Positions 18,159 through 27,875 of a stretch of 34,307 bases of DNA are shown piece by piece. The stretch lies in NCBI GenBank assembly GCA_016744975.1, contig JADGDI010000020.1, positions 1 to 34,307 on the forward strand. Direction: 5' to 3'. Position 1 is the stretch's first letter. Every line of letters starts with the position of its first letter. Under the pieces are notes generated by a model. The model saw only the letters and a program-made list of their open reading frames with translations, was not told the DNA's origin and searched no databases. Source of the DNA: Hyphomicrobiales bacterium. GTDB taxonomy: Bacteria > Pseudomonadota > Alphaproteobacteria > Rhizobiales > OSC116. A program made the translations under genes and the position numbers.

Positions 18159-20189
18159 TTAAACGATTACTTTTTTAAGAAAACTCGAAATATCTCCTTT
18201 TAGGTTATTGACTTGTTTGTTTAAGTCGCTGGATAGACTATAGACATCGGTTGAAACAGATTTGGTTTGATCAATAGAAGTGCTGACATTGTTCATTGCG
18301 ATGGTGCTGCTATAAGACAGGCTGGATACGTTTGATACATTTTCGGATATTTCTGTGATTGTATTGCTTTGTTGATCCACCGCTGTTGCAACGTTAAGCG
18401 ATGTTTCTGATAGTTGTACGATGATTTTTTGAACAGCTAAGATTGATGATTTTGCAGATTTAGAATCCGTTTGAATATGTTTGATTACGGAGACAATTTC
18501 ATCAGCAGCTTTTGCGGTTTGAGTTGCTAAGCTTTTTACTTCATTGGCCACAACGGCAAAGCCTTTGCCAGCGTCTCCTGCACGGGCGGCTTCGATTGTT
18601 GCATTTAATGCCAATAGATTTGTTTGCGCTGCTATTTCGTCAATTAAATTAACAACATCTTCAATTTTATTTGCACTTTCAGAAAGCGTGTTGATTATTT
18701 CAACTGTTTTAGTGGTTTTTTGACTTGCCTGTTGTGCAACTTCAGTTGACCTTGCTGCTTGATTGGCTACTTCCTTAATTGACGACACCATTTCTTCGGT
18801 AGATGTGGCTGCGCTTGAGACATTATCTGAGGTGTTGAGTACATTTTTACTTGCCGATTTATTTTGCTCGTGCATTTCTATTGCGGCGTTATTTAAATTA
18901 TCTGAAAGCAATTCTAATTGCCCTGATGTTGCGCCAACATTATCAATGTTAGATGCTGAGCTTTTCTTAAACTCGGTAATTAAATCGCTTATATATTTGG
19001 CGTTTTTTTGATCGACTAATGTAATTTTATCTTTTTCGACTTGGGCGGTAATTCGCTCGATTGCATTGTCTCTGAAAACCAGTAGGGATTTGGCCATGTC
19101 GCCTAACTCATTTTTTAGATTAGTGTCGGGGATTTCTTGATTTGTTTTGCCATTAGCAAGCTCTATCATTAGCAGGCTTGTATTTTTAATTTTAGTTGCA
19201 ATATTGGTGGCGATTATTAGGCTGATTGCAGATATGATGCCTGTAATAAGAATGGCGCTAGCTAGTAAAATTATACTGAATGATTGTTGAATGTTAATGC
19301 GTTTTTGAGTAGTTTCTATGCTGGCCTTTTCGTATGTCTTGATAAGATTTTGAATGGAAGGTGCAAAACCAGCATATATTTTGCTTAATTTTGCTTTTTC
19401 ACTGAAGAATTTGACTTGGTTGGCTAGCCAGTTTTTAAATATTTGATCACCTTGATTTAAATTTGTGATGAGTTTTTTGCTAAGTTGGATATTGTCTTTA
19501 TGATTTCGAATTTTTTTAATTAATTGCTCAAGGCTTATATTATATTTTTTTAGATGTTCTGCACTCATAGTTACAATATGCTGGAGTTTGTGATTATTCA
19601 TTAAATTAAAAAGAACCAAGGCCGAGGATTTTTGCGGTGTATTATTGGCGGCTGTTGTTAGATTTGATATTTGCTCTAATGTATCGATATTTTCATTTGT
19701 GATATTGTTTATATAGGCGGTTATTGAAATGGGTAATGGATTATTATATAGCTCGGTTACTTTTTGAAATTGAACGCCGTGCATTTTTATACCAGATGTA
19801 ATTTTAAGTAATAAAGCCTGATCATTCGCCATATTGCCAGAGAGAGCTATTTTATCGATAATCTTTAAGGCAGATTTGAGTGCTTGGTTATATAGATTTT
19901 TACTTTTTTCATTTTGTATAGCGATATAGTCTTTTTCTCTTCGTCGCATTTGTAGTGCAAATGTGTCAATTTTACGAAGTGAACTGGCTATATGAGTTTT
20001 TTGAATGCTTAGGTTTGTAGAGTTTGTGACCTGGCTTTCGGCTAACATTGCGCCGATTGACACACCTATAATGCCGATTACACTTAATACAGTAATGGAT
20101 ATTATTTGCGCCTTAATTGTGAAATTATTATAGAAAGTTGGAATTAGTTTTGACATTAAAATATCTCCTAGATTAAATATATTAACCAA
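18159..20189 (-). CDS. Methyl-accepting chemotaxis protein (HBM-like sensor, divergent)
   Basis: [56 protein letters not shown] signalling tip; HAMP; N-terminal [12 protein letters not shown]. Likely start [11 protein letters not shown] at 20156. Confidence 0.93.
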   Translation of the reverse strand: MVNIFNLGDILMSKLIPTFYNNFTIKAQIISITVLSVIGIIGVSIGAMLAESQVTNSTNLSIQKTHIASSLRKIDTFALQMRRREKDYIAIQNEKSKNLYNQALKSALKIIDKIALSGNMANDQALLLKITSGIKMHGVQFQKVTELYNNPLPISITAYINNITNENIDTLEQISNLTTAANNTPQKSSALVLFNLMNNHKLQHIVTMSAEHLKKYNISLEQLIKKIRNHKDNIQLSKKLITNLNQGDQIFKNWLANQVKFFSEKAKLSKIYAGFAPSIQNLIKTYEKASIETTQKRINIQQSFSIILLASAILITGIISAISLIIATNIATKIKNTSLLMIELANGKTNQEIPDTNLKNELGDMAKSLLVFRDNAIERITAQVEKDKITLVDQKNAKYISDLITEFKKSSASNIDNVGATSGQLELLSDNLNNAAIEMHEQNKSASKNVLNTSDNVSSAATSTEEMVSSIKEVANQAARSTEVAQQASQKTTKTVEIINTLSESANKIEDVVNLIDEIAAQTNLLALNATIEAARAGDAGKGFAVVANEVKSLATQTAKAADEIVSVIKHIQTDSKSAKSSILAVQKIIVQLSETSLNVATAVDQQSNTITEISENVSNVSSLSYSSTIAMNNVSTSIDQTKSVSTDVYSLSSDLNKQVNNLKGDISSFLKKVIV

Positions 20190-20344
20190 GAAGTATCACG
20201 AGAGTATTTTGAGATTGTGAAATTGGGGGGGAATGAATTTTTATTTTAGAGTTGTTTAATTCAATATGATTGCAAAAATATTCTATATAATTGAGCTATA
20301 TTTATAAATTAATTCTACAATATTTAAATAAATTATTAAGATGT

Positions 20345-20377
20345 TGGCAAGAGTTGCTATTGTGAACACTCTTGCCA
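20345..20377. terminator. Hairpin downstream of the second chemoreceptor gene
   Basis: TGGCAAGAGT-(13 nt)-ACTCTTGCCA perfect 10-bp inverted repeat between the two MCP genes. Confidence 0.55.
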
Positions 20378-20417
20378 GCTAATTTTATTATTTAAAATGA
20401 AGCATATAGTTTGTAAT

Positions 20418-22382
20418 TTATGCGGATTTTACATCGTCTAAAAACTCTAGAACGCTACCTTCTAACCCTTTGATTTGTATTTTCAATTTGTCAGCTAAGG
20501 TTGATACGTTATCAGAGACGCCTTTGGTATTTGAAATTGAACCGCCCATATTTTGCATGCTGTTTGCGCTTTCTTCTGAAAGATTTGATGCATTAACAAC
20601 ATTGGATGATATTTCGTTAATTGCTGCGCCTTGCTCTTCCACAGCTGCTGCCACACCCATTGATGAATCTGACAAGTTAGAAATCATGTTTTCAACTTCG
20701 ACAATGGCAACAGATGCTTTGTTTGAGTCTGATTGAATGGTGGTGATTTGAAGTGCTATTTCTTCGGTTGCTTTTGCAGTTTGGCTGGCAAGAGATTTAA
20801 CTTCGGAAGCTACGACAGCAAAGCCTTTGCCGGCATCTCCAGCTCTGGCGGCCTCAATGGTTGCATTTAAGGCCAATAGATTTGTTTGTTCGGCAATTTC
20901 TTCAATTAACTTCACAACTTTTTCAATATGCTGGGCGCTGGTTGCTAGCGTGTTAATGACGGTTACAGTTTCTAAGGTTTTTTGTTTTGCGCCATTTGCC
21001 AATTCATTTGATGTAGCGGCTTGATGCGAAATTTCACTGATTGAAGCGGCCATTTCCTCAGTAGCGCTTGCGGCTCCGCTTACATTCATGTTGGTATTAT
21101 CGACATTTGTCTTTACTTGTGTGCTTTCATTTTCCATATCCATTGTCGATTGGTTCAGCTCTTGAGACGCAGATTCTAAATCACCAGATGCGTTTAAAAC
21201 AGATTGAATTTCCTTCATTGAATTGGCTTTAAAGCTACCAATAAGCTGATTAATGGTTTCGGCTCTTTTTAATTCTTCTTTATCATGACTTTCTTTGACT
21301 AGTTGATCTTTTATCCGTGCAATTGCTGTATCTCTGAAGACTTTTAAGGCAGATGCCATGACACCAATTTCATTTTTTAAATCACTATATTGAATGTCAA
21401 CATCTGTATTGCCACCGGACATTACATCCATTGTATCACTGATGTTCTTAATTTTTGATGTGATGTTTGAAGCGACAACAAAGCTTGCAATTAACAAAAT
21501 AGCGAATATTGCAACAATGCTAGTGATTAGAGTAATGTTTGAAACATTATTTTGGTCAAGCCTGTTGATATTTGCTTGTTGGCTAGAGGCCGAGTATTTG
21601 CCAGCTAGTTCATCAATTATTGGGCCATAAACTGCATAGATTTTACTCAATATGCTTATATCTTTTTTAAGGGATGCATTTAGTGATACCCAAGTGTTAA
21701 ATTTAGTTTGATATTCAGCAAGTAAGGATGTTGTGGTTTGCTTTTGCGAACTTGTTAATGATGAGCTGCTGATGCTTTTATTAAGCACTGCTACTTCTTT
21801 TTTAAACTTGTCTAAATATTTATCGCTACCGCGCAACATGAAATCTTTTTCATGTTTGCGTAAGTTTAATAGTGAAATCATTTTTTCGCCAGCGCTTGAT
21901 GAAGATTTAAATGCACTTTCAATGTCATGTGCTGCTTTGCGCAAGTCACCGATTATACCGCTGTCGGCTTCGATGCCCATTGTATTTTGAATTTCAACAA
22001 TTTCTATAAAATCTTGTTTGTGTTTTTCTATATTTTCTAGGATTGTATTAAGTTGTTCTACTTCTTCTTTACTAACGGTTTTACTAATGTCATTAGTTTG
22101 AGCAATGGTTTTGTCAACTTGCTCATAAAAACGCTTTATATATTTTTCTGTGTGCCATAATAAATAATCTTTCTCATACCGGCGCATAATTAAAGCGCTC
22201 TCTGCCAAAGTGTGGAGCTTTGCGGATAAAACCGCATTTTTAACGCTTAAATCAGCAGATTTAGAAGCACTTGAAGCTGCAAATAAAGAAATTGCACCTA
22301 AGGTGATGATTGCGATCAAGCTTAAGATGGTAATCATCATAATTTGACGTTTTATGGTAAGTTTATCGAGTATTTGTGACAT
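20418..22382 (-). CDS. Methyl-accepting chemotaxis protein with HBM sensor domain
   Basis: [56 protein letters not shown]; sensor has both HBM signatures [13 protein letters not shown] and [20 protein letters not shown]. Confidence 0.95.
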   Translation of the reverse strand: MSQILDKLTIKRQIMMITILSLIAIITLGAISLFAASSASKSADLSVKNAVLSAKLHTLAESALIMRRYEKDYLLWHTEKYIKRFYEQVDKTIAQTNDISKTVSKEEVEQLNTILENIEKHKQDFIEIVEIQNTMGIEADSGIIGDLRKAAHDIESAFKSSSSAGEKMISLLNLRKHEKDFMLRGSDKYLDKFKKEVAVLNKSISSSSLTSSQKQTTTSLLAEYQTKFNTWVSLNASLKKDISILSKIYAVYGPIIDELAGKYSASSQQANINRLDQNNVSNITLITSIVAIFAILLIASFVVASNITSKIKNISDTMDVMSGGNTDVDIQYSDLKNEIGVMASALKVFRDTAIARIKDQLVKESHDKEELKRAETINQLIGSFKANSMKEIQSVLNASGDLESASQELNQSTMDMENESTQVKTNVDNTNMNVSGAASATEEMAASISEISHQAATSNELANGAKQKTLETVTVINTLATSAQHIEKVVKLIEEIAEQTNLLALNATIEAARAGDAGKGFAVVASEVKSLASQTAKATEEIALQITTIQSDSNKASVAIVEVENMISNLSDSSMGVAAAVEEQGAAINEISSNVVNASNLSEESANSMQNMGGSISNTKGVSDNVSTLADKLKIQIKGLEGSVLEFLDDVKSA

Positions 22383-22649
22383 TTATTAAGAACCTTTTAA
22401 TTTATAACTGGTCTATGTGTAAACAAACTTAATTAATAAGTTCTAAACCTTTTGATGTAAAACATAAACATTCTAAATATTTGCTAGTGCTATAGACGAA
22501 AGTATAGGTTGTTCGCATTGTTTTAATTGTTAATTCATATAAAATACCAATTAACTAGTCCATATGGCTTTCAAAAGAGCATATAAACATTCTGGCTGAA
22601 ATTAGGTTTTAGTTGTAATTATATTATTGGTACTTTAAGGCGAAAAACA

Positions 22650-23051
22650 TTGAGAAATATTAGGGTTATTGAAAATCTTGTCGAAGTTTTTAACGGTCAT
22701 AAGACGGTTAAATTAAGAGATATTATTACTAAAGATTTTTCATATGTTACGGATTTGGGTACTGATTTTGATTATGAACAGTCAATTGAAAAAATTGGGC
22801 GATTGAAATTTGATTGTTTTACAAGTGTAAAAAAGATTAGTACAGAAGATTTTATAAATTATATAGTTTCTATAGAGCTTCAAGTGCTTAATGCATCGGA
22901 AAATTATAACAAGTCTATTCCTGGGTCGATGGTGATTGTGATGGAAGCGCATAAAATAAAGAGCGTCAAAATTAGTTATGTAGCCGATTTAAGTGATATG
23001 GATATTATGAAGAAAATAAAAGATTCTGCACTCAAAATGTTTGAAGACTAG
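22650..23051 (+). CDS. Hypothetical protein (possibly SnoaL/NTF2-like fold)
   Basis: 133-aa ORF with TTG start, followed by a terminator hairpin; weak similarity by eye only. Confidence 0.45.
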   Translation: MRNIRVIENLVEVFNGHKTVKLRDIITKDFSYVTDLGTDFDYEQSIEKIGRLKFDCFTSVKKISTEDFINYIVSIELQVLNASENYNKSIPGSMVIVMEAHKIKSVKISYVADLSDMDIMKKIKDSALKMFED

Positions 23052-23082
23052 TTTTAAATTGTGATTTTAATTATTTTTAATA

Positions 23083-23123
23083 ACCGCCTTAACATAGAAA
23101 CTTAAGCTAAGGCGGTGGTTTTT
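23083..23123. terminator. Terminator between the hypothetical gene (+) and nanM (-)
   Basis: ACCGCCTTA-(16 nt)-TAAGGCGGT perfect 9-bp stem followed by ggttttta on the + strand. Confidence 0.7.
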
Positions 23124-23131
23124 ATGGTTGC

Positions 23132-24289
23132 TTAATCAATGATGGATAATTCTTTGCCATCATAGTTAATTAAGAATACACCCGTTTGTGCTGCGCGCTT
23201 TTCGTCTTCGCCGCCAATGACTAATACACCATCATCAACCGTGAAGGATGCGCCATAAGCTAGGCCAGAATTTAAGTTACCGACCTGAGACCAACCATTT
23301 GAAACATAGGCATAGACGTCGCTATTCCACCTTTTTGGGAAGCCTTCATGGGCGAACCATTGGCCAGAAATTGCTTTGGCTCTAGCGCCTTTGAAGTTAG
23401 CACCACCAGCAGCTAAAACGGCATTGCCAGATTTTCCTGCAAAGGCACCAGCTAAGCCCTCTTGTAATGCGTCACCTGCTAATGCGGGTATTTGGGTTTT
23501 TTCTTGCCAAGCAATACTGGTCTTTGAAAAGTCGACTTGTTTTACTTTCGGTGTTCTTAAGCCAGGCTTAACTTCGCCATTAATAACCATGAAATTATCT
23601 TTTGACATTTTTACAATTGCAGAACCTGTATTTGGCAAATACGGATTGCCGCCAGCTTTAACCCACTCAAGGTTTTCTGGGTTGAATTTATAAACTATAT
23701 TATTCCATTTATAATCGAGCGGCTTCATGCCCATATAATCATTAACAATTTTATTCCATTGATCTGGCTGAGTTTTTTTATCAGTTGCCATAATGTCGGA
23801 TAAATATTTGTCAAATAGACCTTTATTATAACCGCCAAGGATGGCGATATTGCCATCGGACAAGCCAATTGCCGAGGCACCTAGCAAACCAACGGGTGAC
23901 TTTGTTTCAAGCTTTTGCCATTCATTTGCACTGACATCATAAGCATAAACGCTGTCAAATATAATCGGAGCCTTATCGTCCTTATTCTGTTTGCCAGCAC
24001 CACCAAAAACATAAATTTTTCCGTTAGAAACCGCCGCTGGTGCGCCATTTGCAGCGGGGCCTGGGTAAGGTGATATTTTAACCCAACCAACTGATTTATT
24101 GCTTAAATCTAATGCATAGACATCTTGCCCAGCAGAGCCTAAGCCAACAAAGATTTTGCTGCCAACTTGAGCCGAAATACCGCTTTTTATGCCGACTGGT
24201 AAATCGGGCCATTGTTGTGCTGCTTGGGCGGTGCTAACGCTGATGGCAGCGCTTAATATTGTTGTGAAAACTAGTTTTTTAAAATTCAT
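23132..24289 (-). CDS. nanM: N-acetylneuraminate epimerase (kelch-type mutarotase)
   Basis: Signal peptide then QQWPDLPVGIKSGISAQVGSKIFVGLGSAGQDVYALDL, kelch repeats GKIYVFGGAGK and GGANFKGARAKAISGQWFAHEG; adjacent to nanA. Confidence 0.9.
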   Translation of the reverse strand: MNFKKLVFTTILSAAISVSTAQAAQQWPDLPVGIKSGISAQVGSKIFVGLGSAGQDVYALDLSNKSVGWVKISPYPGPAANGAPAAVSNGKIYVFGGAGKQNKDDKAPIIFDSVYAYDVSANEWQKLETKSPVGLLGASAIGLSDGNIAILGGYNKGLFDKYLSDIMATDKKTQPDQWNKIVNDYMGMKPLDYKWNNIVYKFNPENLEWVKAGGNPYLPNTGSAIVKMSKDNFMVINGEVKPGLRTPKVKQVDFSKTSIAWQEKTQIPALAGDALQEGLAGAFAGKSGNAVLAAGGANFKGARAKAISGQWFAHEGFPKRWNSDVYAYVSNGWSQVGNLNSGLAYGASFTVDDGVLVIGGEDEKRAAQTGVFLINYDGKELSIID

Positions 24290-24398
24290 AATTCCCTCAT
24301 TTTGTTGAATTTTTGCGTGAAGAATTGAGGCTTGTTTGCAAACCCTAAATTTGACTTCTTAATGAGCCAATTGCTAACATTTCAGTTCCCTTGAAATG

Positions 24399-25277
24399 CT
24401 AATTCGTTAAATTATTATCCACCCACTGGTTTAGTTTGGCTATTGCTTGAGCTGATGGTTTGCTAAATGGCCTACGGCATGGCCCAACGGGAATATCTAA
24501 ACGGTTTAATGCGTGTTTAAGGCCTGGCAATACACCAGTTTCTAACAGTATTTCAACCAGTGTATTGGATTTTTGTTGTAGATTGCGTGCAAGTTGCATA
24601 TCGCCATTTTTTACAGCGGCTTGAATGCCAACATAGACATCGCCGATTAGATTATAAGTGCTGCCGATGCCACCGTCAGTGCCTGTTGCACTTGCCGCCA
24701 AGAACATTTCATCGGTTCCAAAGTAAAATGATTTACTAGGTAGGCTTTTGCGCAATTGTGCAAATTGGAAAAGATCAGGTGCGGTGAATTTTACCCCTAT
24801 GATGCGATCATCTTCCATTAATTGTTGTAATTTTTCAGTTGGGATGTCGGTACCGCTTAGGGCGGGGATATTGTAAATGATTAAGGGCAGGTTTGATGCA
24901 TCAGCAATGGCTTTATAATAATCGGCAATGTCGTCAAATGCATGTTTGTAATAAAATGGTGGCACGGCTGATACTGCATGATAGCCGTTTGAGCCTGCGA
25001 TTTTGGTTAAAGCCACCGCTTCTTTGGTTGAGGCAGCGCCAACATGTGCAATAAGGCTTGATTTATCTGCAGCATGTTTTGCAACCTCTTTAAGTACTAA
25101 GCTACGTTCCTCGCAGCTTTGTAGCATGGCTTCGCCGCTACTGCCGCCGACATAAAGCCCGTCAACGCCCTTTGATAAAATATAATCTATTAAAGGCGCA
25201 ATGCCTTTGGTTGAGATTTCTTCATTTTGATCAAACGGGGTGAGCATTGCTGCAAAAATTGAACCGGTAATTTTCAT
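24399..25277 (-). CDS. nanA: N-acetylneuraminate lyase
   Basis: DHDPS/NAL family: GLYVGGSSGEAML, LPLIIYNIPALSG, IIGVKFTAPDLFQF (Schiff-base Lys), GTDEMFLAASATGTDGGIGSTYN. Confidence 0.92.
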   Translation of the reverse strand: MKITGSIFAAMLTPFDQNEEISTKGIAPLIDYILSKGVDGLYVGGSSGEAMLQSCEERSLVLKEVAKHAADKSSLIAHVGAASTKEAVALTKIAGSNGYHAVSAVPPFYYKHAFDDIADYYKAIADASNLPLIIYNIPALSGTDIPTEKLQQLMEDDRIIGVKFTAPDLFQFAQLRKSLPSKSFYFGTDEMFLAASATGTDGGIGSTYNLIGDVYVGIQAAVKNGDMQLARNLQQKSNTLVEILLETGVLPGLKHALNRLDIPVGPCRRPFSKPSAQAIAKLNQWVDNNLTN

Positions 25278-25382
25278 AAAACCTCTTAAAGTTATAACTT
25301 ACTAAGCATGACTTATTATACTGTAATAACGTTTTGCTTTAAGCTAATATCAGGTATAATTTATTTTTAGTCAACAATTATA

Positions 25383-25401
25383 AATAAATTGTGTACCAAA
25401 A
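25383..25401. promoter_or_regulatory. Candidate regulator (NanR) operator AATAAATTGTGTACCAAAA
   Basis: Near-identical to 33464-33482 (AATAAATTGCGCACCAAAA, 17/19) upstream of nanE; in the divergent nanA/nanR intergenic region. Confidence 0.5.
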
Positions 25402-25457
25402 ATAAAAACATAGACACCATAAACTTTATATGGTTTATTAAAATCAAGTGAGGGAAA

Positions 25458-26153
25458 ATGACACAGGAAATTACCGCTTCTTATATCTCTGGTGAATTGG
25501 CTTCTGACATTCATGTTGGAAAATTGGTTGCGGGGGGCATGTTCCCTTCGGAGCGAGAATTATGTGAGCGTTTTGAAGTGGGCCGAAACCTTGTGCGTGA
25601 AGCTTTTACGGTTTTGCAAGGCATGGGCCTTGCAGATCAGTCCAAGGGAAAGCGCCCTCGAGTGATTGCGCCAACTTTAGATGGGGTAATGAGTGGTGTT
25701 GGTGATGCTGCAAAGTATTTTTTTGTGGGCAGTGAGGGGAAAGCACATTTAGAACAGGCTAGACTCTTTCTAGAGACCAGCATGATACGCTATGCCGTTG
25801 CGCATGCAACTAATGCCCATATTGGGCGCATGGTGGGGGCAATTGCAGAATGTGAGGCCAGTGCTGCTGACCCAGAAAAATACCGAGAAGCTGACGTTCA
25901 ATTTCATCGAATTTTAGCTGAAATACCGGGCAACCCAATTTTCATTGCCTTACATGAAACATTTGTAAAGCAATTGATGAAAAGTAGGCCAATCGCGGAG
26001 GATTTTGAAGAAAAAAGCCGCGTTGGAAATGAAGAGCATAGGCAAATTGTGCGCGCGATATTGGATAAGCAGCCTGATGAAGCTGTTGATATTTTAACCA
26101 AGCATTTGTCACGAAATTATGGCGCCTATTTTCGAAAAGCATTGGATAGCTGA
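25458..26153 (+). CDS. nanR: GntR/FadR-family sialic acid regulator
   Basis: GntR HTH FPSERELCERFEVGRNLVREAFTVLQGMGLADQSKGKRPRV; FCD domain DVQFHRIL, EEHRQIV, LTKHL; inside the nan locus. Confidence 0.88.
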   Translation: MTQEITASYISGELASDIHVGKLVAGGMFPSERELCERFEVGRNLVREAFTVLQGMGLADQSKGKRPRVIAPTLDGVMSGVGDAAKYFFVGSEGKAHLEQARLFLETSMIRYAVAHATNAHIGRMVGAIAECEASAADPEKYREADVQFHRILAEIPGNPIFIALHETFVKQLMKSRPIAEDFEEKSRVGNEEHRQIVRAILDKQPDEAVDILTKHLSRNYGAYFRKALDS

Positions 26154-26195
26154 TCGGAATTTGGTGGTGTAATATAACAACCAAAGAGGGTAGAA

Positions 26196-27806
26196 ATGAA
26201 TAAATTTATAGGCGTAGCACTGGCCGCAGCAGTGCAAATGACATCATCATTAGCTTATGCTGATGTTAACCAATTGTCAGATGTAAGAGTGAGGCAAGCG
26301 ATTGCATATGCCATTGATATGGATACGATTGTTGAGACCTTATTTGAAGGCAAGGCAATTGCCGCGGACTCGATGATTCCTAACGGTGCATGGAAAGCGC
26401 CCGGGCTTAATAAATATACTTATAACCCTGATAAAGCCCGCGAACTACTAAAAGCCGCTAATTGGGACTCGTCTCAAACATTGGATGTTGTGTTTTATTA
26501 TGGTGACCAGTTAACCGCTGACTTAATGGTGGCTATGCAAGCATATCTTGGTGATGTTGGCGTTAAAATGACATACCGTAAGCTTGAAGGTGATGTTGGT
26601 GGACAATTAAACGCGAAGCCTGATGCTGGTTCTGACACAAGTGCGATTAAATGGGATATTGCATATGGTGCAAAAGCTGCCCTTGCATTACAAGAATATT
26701 ATAATGGTTATCAAATGGGCACAAGCTCATACACGCCAGGTAATAAAGAACTTGATGGCTTGATTGAGCGCATTAACGGCACTGTAGATGTTGCGAAACA
26801 AAAAACTGCTTTTGCTGACTTTGAAAAATATGAAAATGAAAACTTGTCTGATATTCCGCTTTATTATCAGCAGCTATTTGTTTATGAAAGCAAACGTATG
26901 AGCCGCAATGGCGGCCAATATGGCAATGACCAGTTTAACTATGATTGGAATATTGTGAATTGGACGGTTGAGCCTGATGCTAAGGGTAAAAAAGTGCTCT
27001 ATACCAATACGGCACCAAGCCAATTCTTTGAACATCCTTGGTTAAACCCTGGTGTATTCATTGCTTCAAAAGCTGGTTTTGATCATTTGCTAACTGCGGA
27101 TGGCTCACTTGTACCAACTGGCGGGCAATTGGCTAAAAGCTTTTCTGTTTCAGATGATGGCATGAGCTTAACATTTGAGCTAAAAGATGGTCTTAAATGG
27201 CACGATGGTGAAGCATTAACTGCTGCCGATGTTGCTTGGTCGATTGAAACGGCGCTTAAAGTGCCTGCTATTAATGCTGTATTTGCGAAAACATTTGATT
27301 CTATCGAAGGGGCCACGGCCTTTAAAGATGGCAGTGCTTCTAGTGTTTCTGGCATAAAAATCGATGGTAATAATATTTCACTTAGCTTTGCTAAATTAGA
27401 CCCGAATATGTTACTAACCTTTAGCCAGTTCCCACCATTACCAAAACATTTGTTAGGTGATGTGAACCCGCTTGAATTCCAACAACATTCATTCTGGCAG
27501 AAACCAATTGGTTCTGGGCCGTTCAAAATCGAAGAAGTTCAAATGAATGACTTTGTGCGCTATACACCATTTGCAGATTATCATGGTGGTGTTGCTAAGG
27601 TTGATGAATTGGTGTCATTCCCAAGTGGTCAAGGCGATGCTAACGTGCTTAAAAATGCTGCTGCTGGTCGGTTAGACTTTGGTTTCACAAAATCAGTTGG
27701 TGATGTGAAAGCACTTGAAGCGATGGAAAATATGAAAGTAGTTGCTGCTGACATTCCATATACACGCTCTTTGCGCATTAACAAATTTGCTAATAACGCA
27801 AAATAA
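26196..27806 (+). CDS. ABC transporter substrate-binding protein (SBP family 5), apparently circularly permuted; probable sialic acid (SatA-like) transporter component
   Basis: Signal peptide MNKFIGVALAAAVQMTSSLAYA, then the canonical C-terminal half (SDVRVRQAIAYAIDMDTIVETLFEGKA...LSDIPLYYQQLFVYESKRM...NYDWNIVNWTVEP), then the canonical N-terminal half (GKKVLYTNTAPSQFFEHPWLNPG...LAKSFSVSDDGMSLTFELKDGLKWHDGEALTAADVAWSIE...AAGRLDFGF...RSLRINKFANN). Confidence 0.9.
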   Translation: MNKFIGVALAAAVQMTSSLAYADVNQLSDVRVRQAIAYAIDMDTIVETLFEGKAIAADSMIPNGAWKAPGLNKYTYNPDKARELLKAANWDSSQTLDVVFYYGDQLTADLMVAMQAYLGDVGVKMTYRKLEGDVGGQLNAKPDAGSDTSAIKWDIAYGAKAALALQEYYNGYQMGTSSYTPGNKELDGLIERINGTVDVAKQKTAFADFEKYENENLSDIPLYYQQLFVYESKRMSRNGGQYGNDQFNYDWNIVNWTVEPDAKGKKVLYTNTAPSQFFEHPWLNPGVFIASKAGFDHLLTADGSLVPTGGQLAKSFSVSDDGMSLTFELKDGLKWHDGEALTAADVAWSIETALKVPAINAVFAKTFDSIEGATAFKDGSASSVSGIKIDGNNISLSFAKLDPNMLLTFSQFPPLPKHLLGDVNPLEFQQHSFWQKPIGSGPFKIEEVQMNDFVRYTPFADYHGGVAKVDELVSFPSGQGDANVLKNAAAGRLDFGFTKSVGDVKALEAMENMKVVAADIPYTRSLRINKFANNAK

Positions 27807-27815
27807 TATAATAAG

Positions 27816-27846
27816 TTGGCTGCAATTATAATTTAAATGCAGCCAA
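27816..27846 (+). terminator. Intergenic hairpin between the SBP gene and the first permease gene
   Basis: TTGGCTGCA-(13 nt)-TGCAGCCAA perfect 9-bp inverted repeat; no strong U-tract. Confidence 0.6.
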
Positions 27847-27875
27847 TCTCCCCTCTCTAAATTAAAGGCTGTCAT

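Noticed and set aside
26155-26195. Third copy of the nan operator motif upstream of the SBP gene (TTTGGTGGTGTAAT)
   Set aside because: Only weakly resembles the reverse complement of TTGYGYACCAAAA; too many mismatches to claim.
27083-27526. 147-aa minus-strand ORF inside the permuted SBP gene
   Set aside because: Antisense shadow ORF of a well-supported gene; no recognisable motifs or upstream ribosome-binding site.
26196-27806. Fusion of two different partial SBPs, or SBP gene with a missing N-terminus
   Set aside because: Each canonical SBP5 region is present once and total length equals one SBP; the junctions are in frame with a complete signal peptide, so circular permutation fits better than a fusion or truncation.
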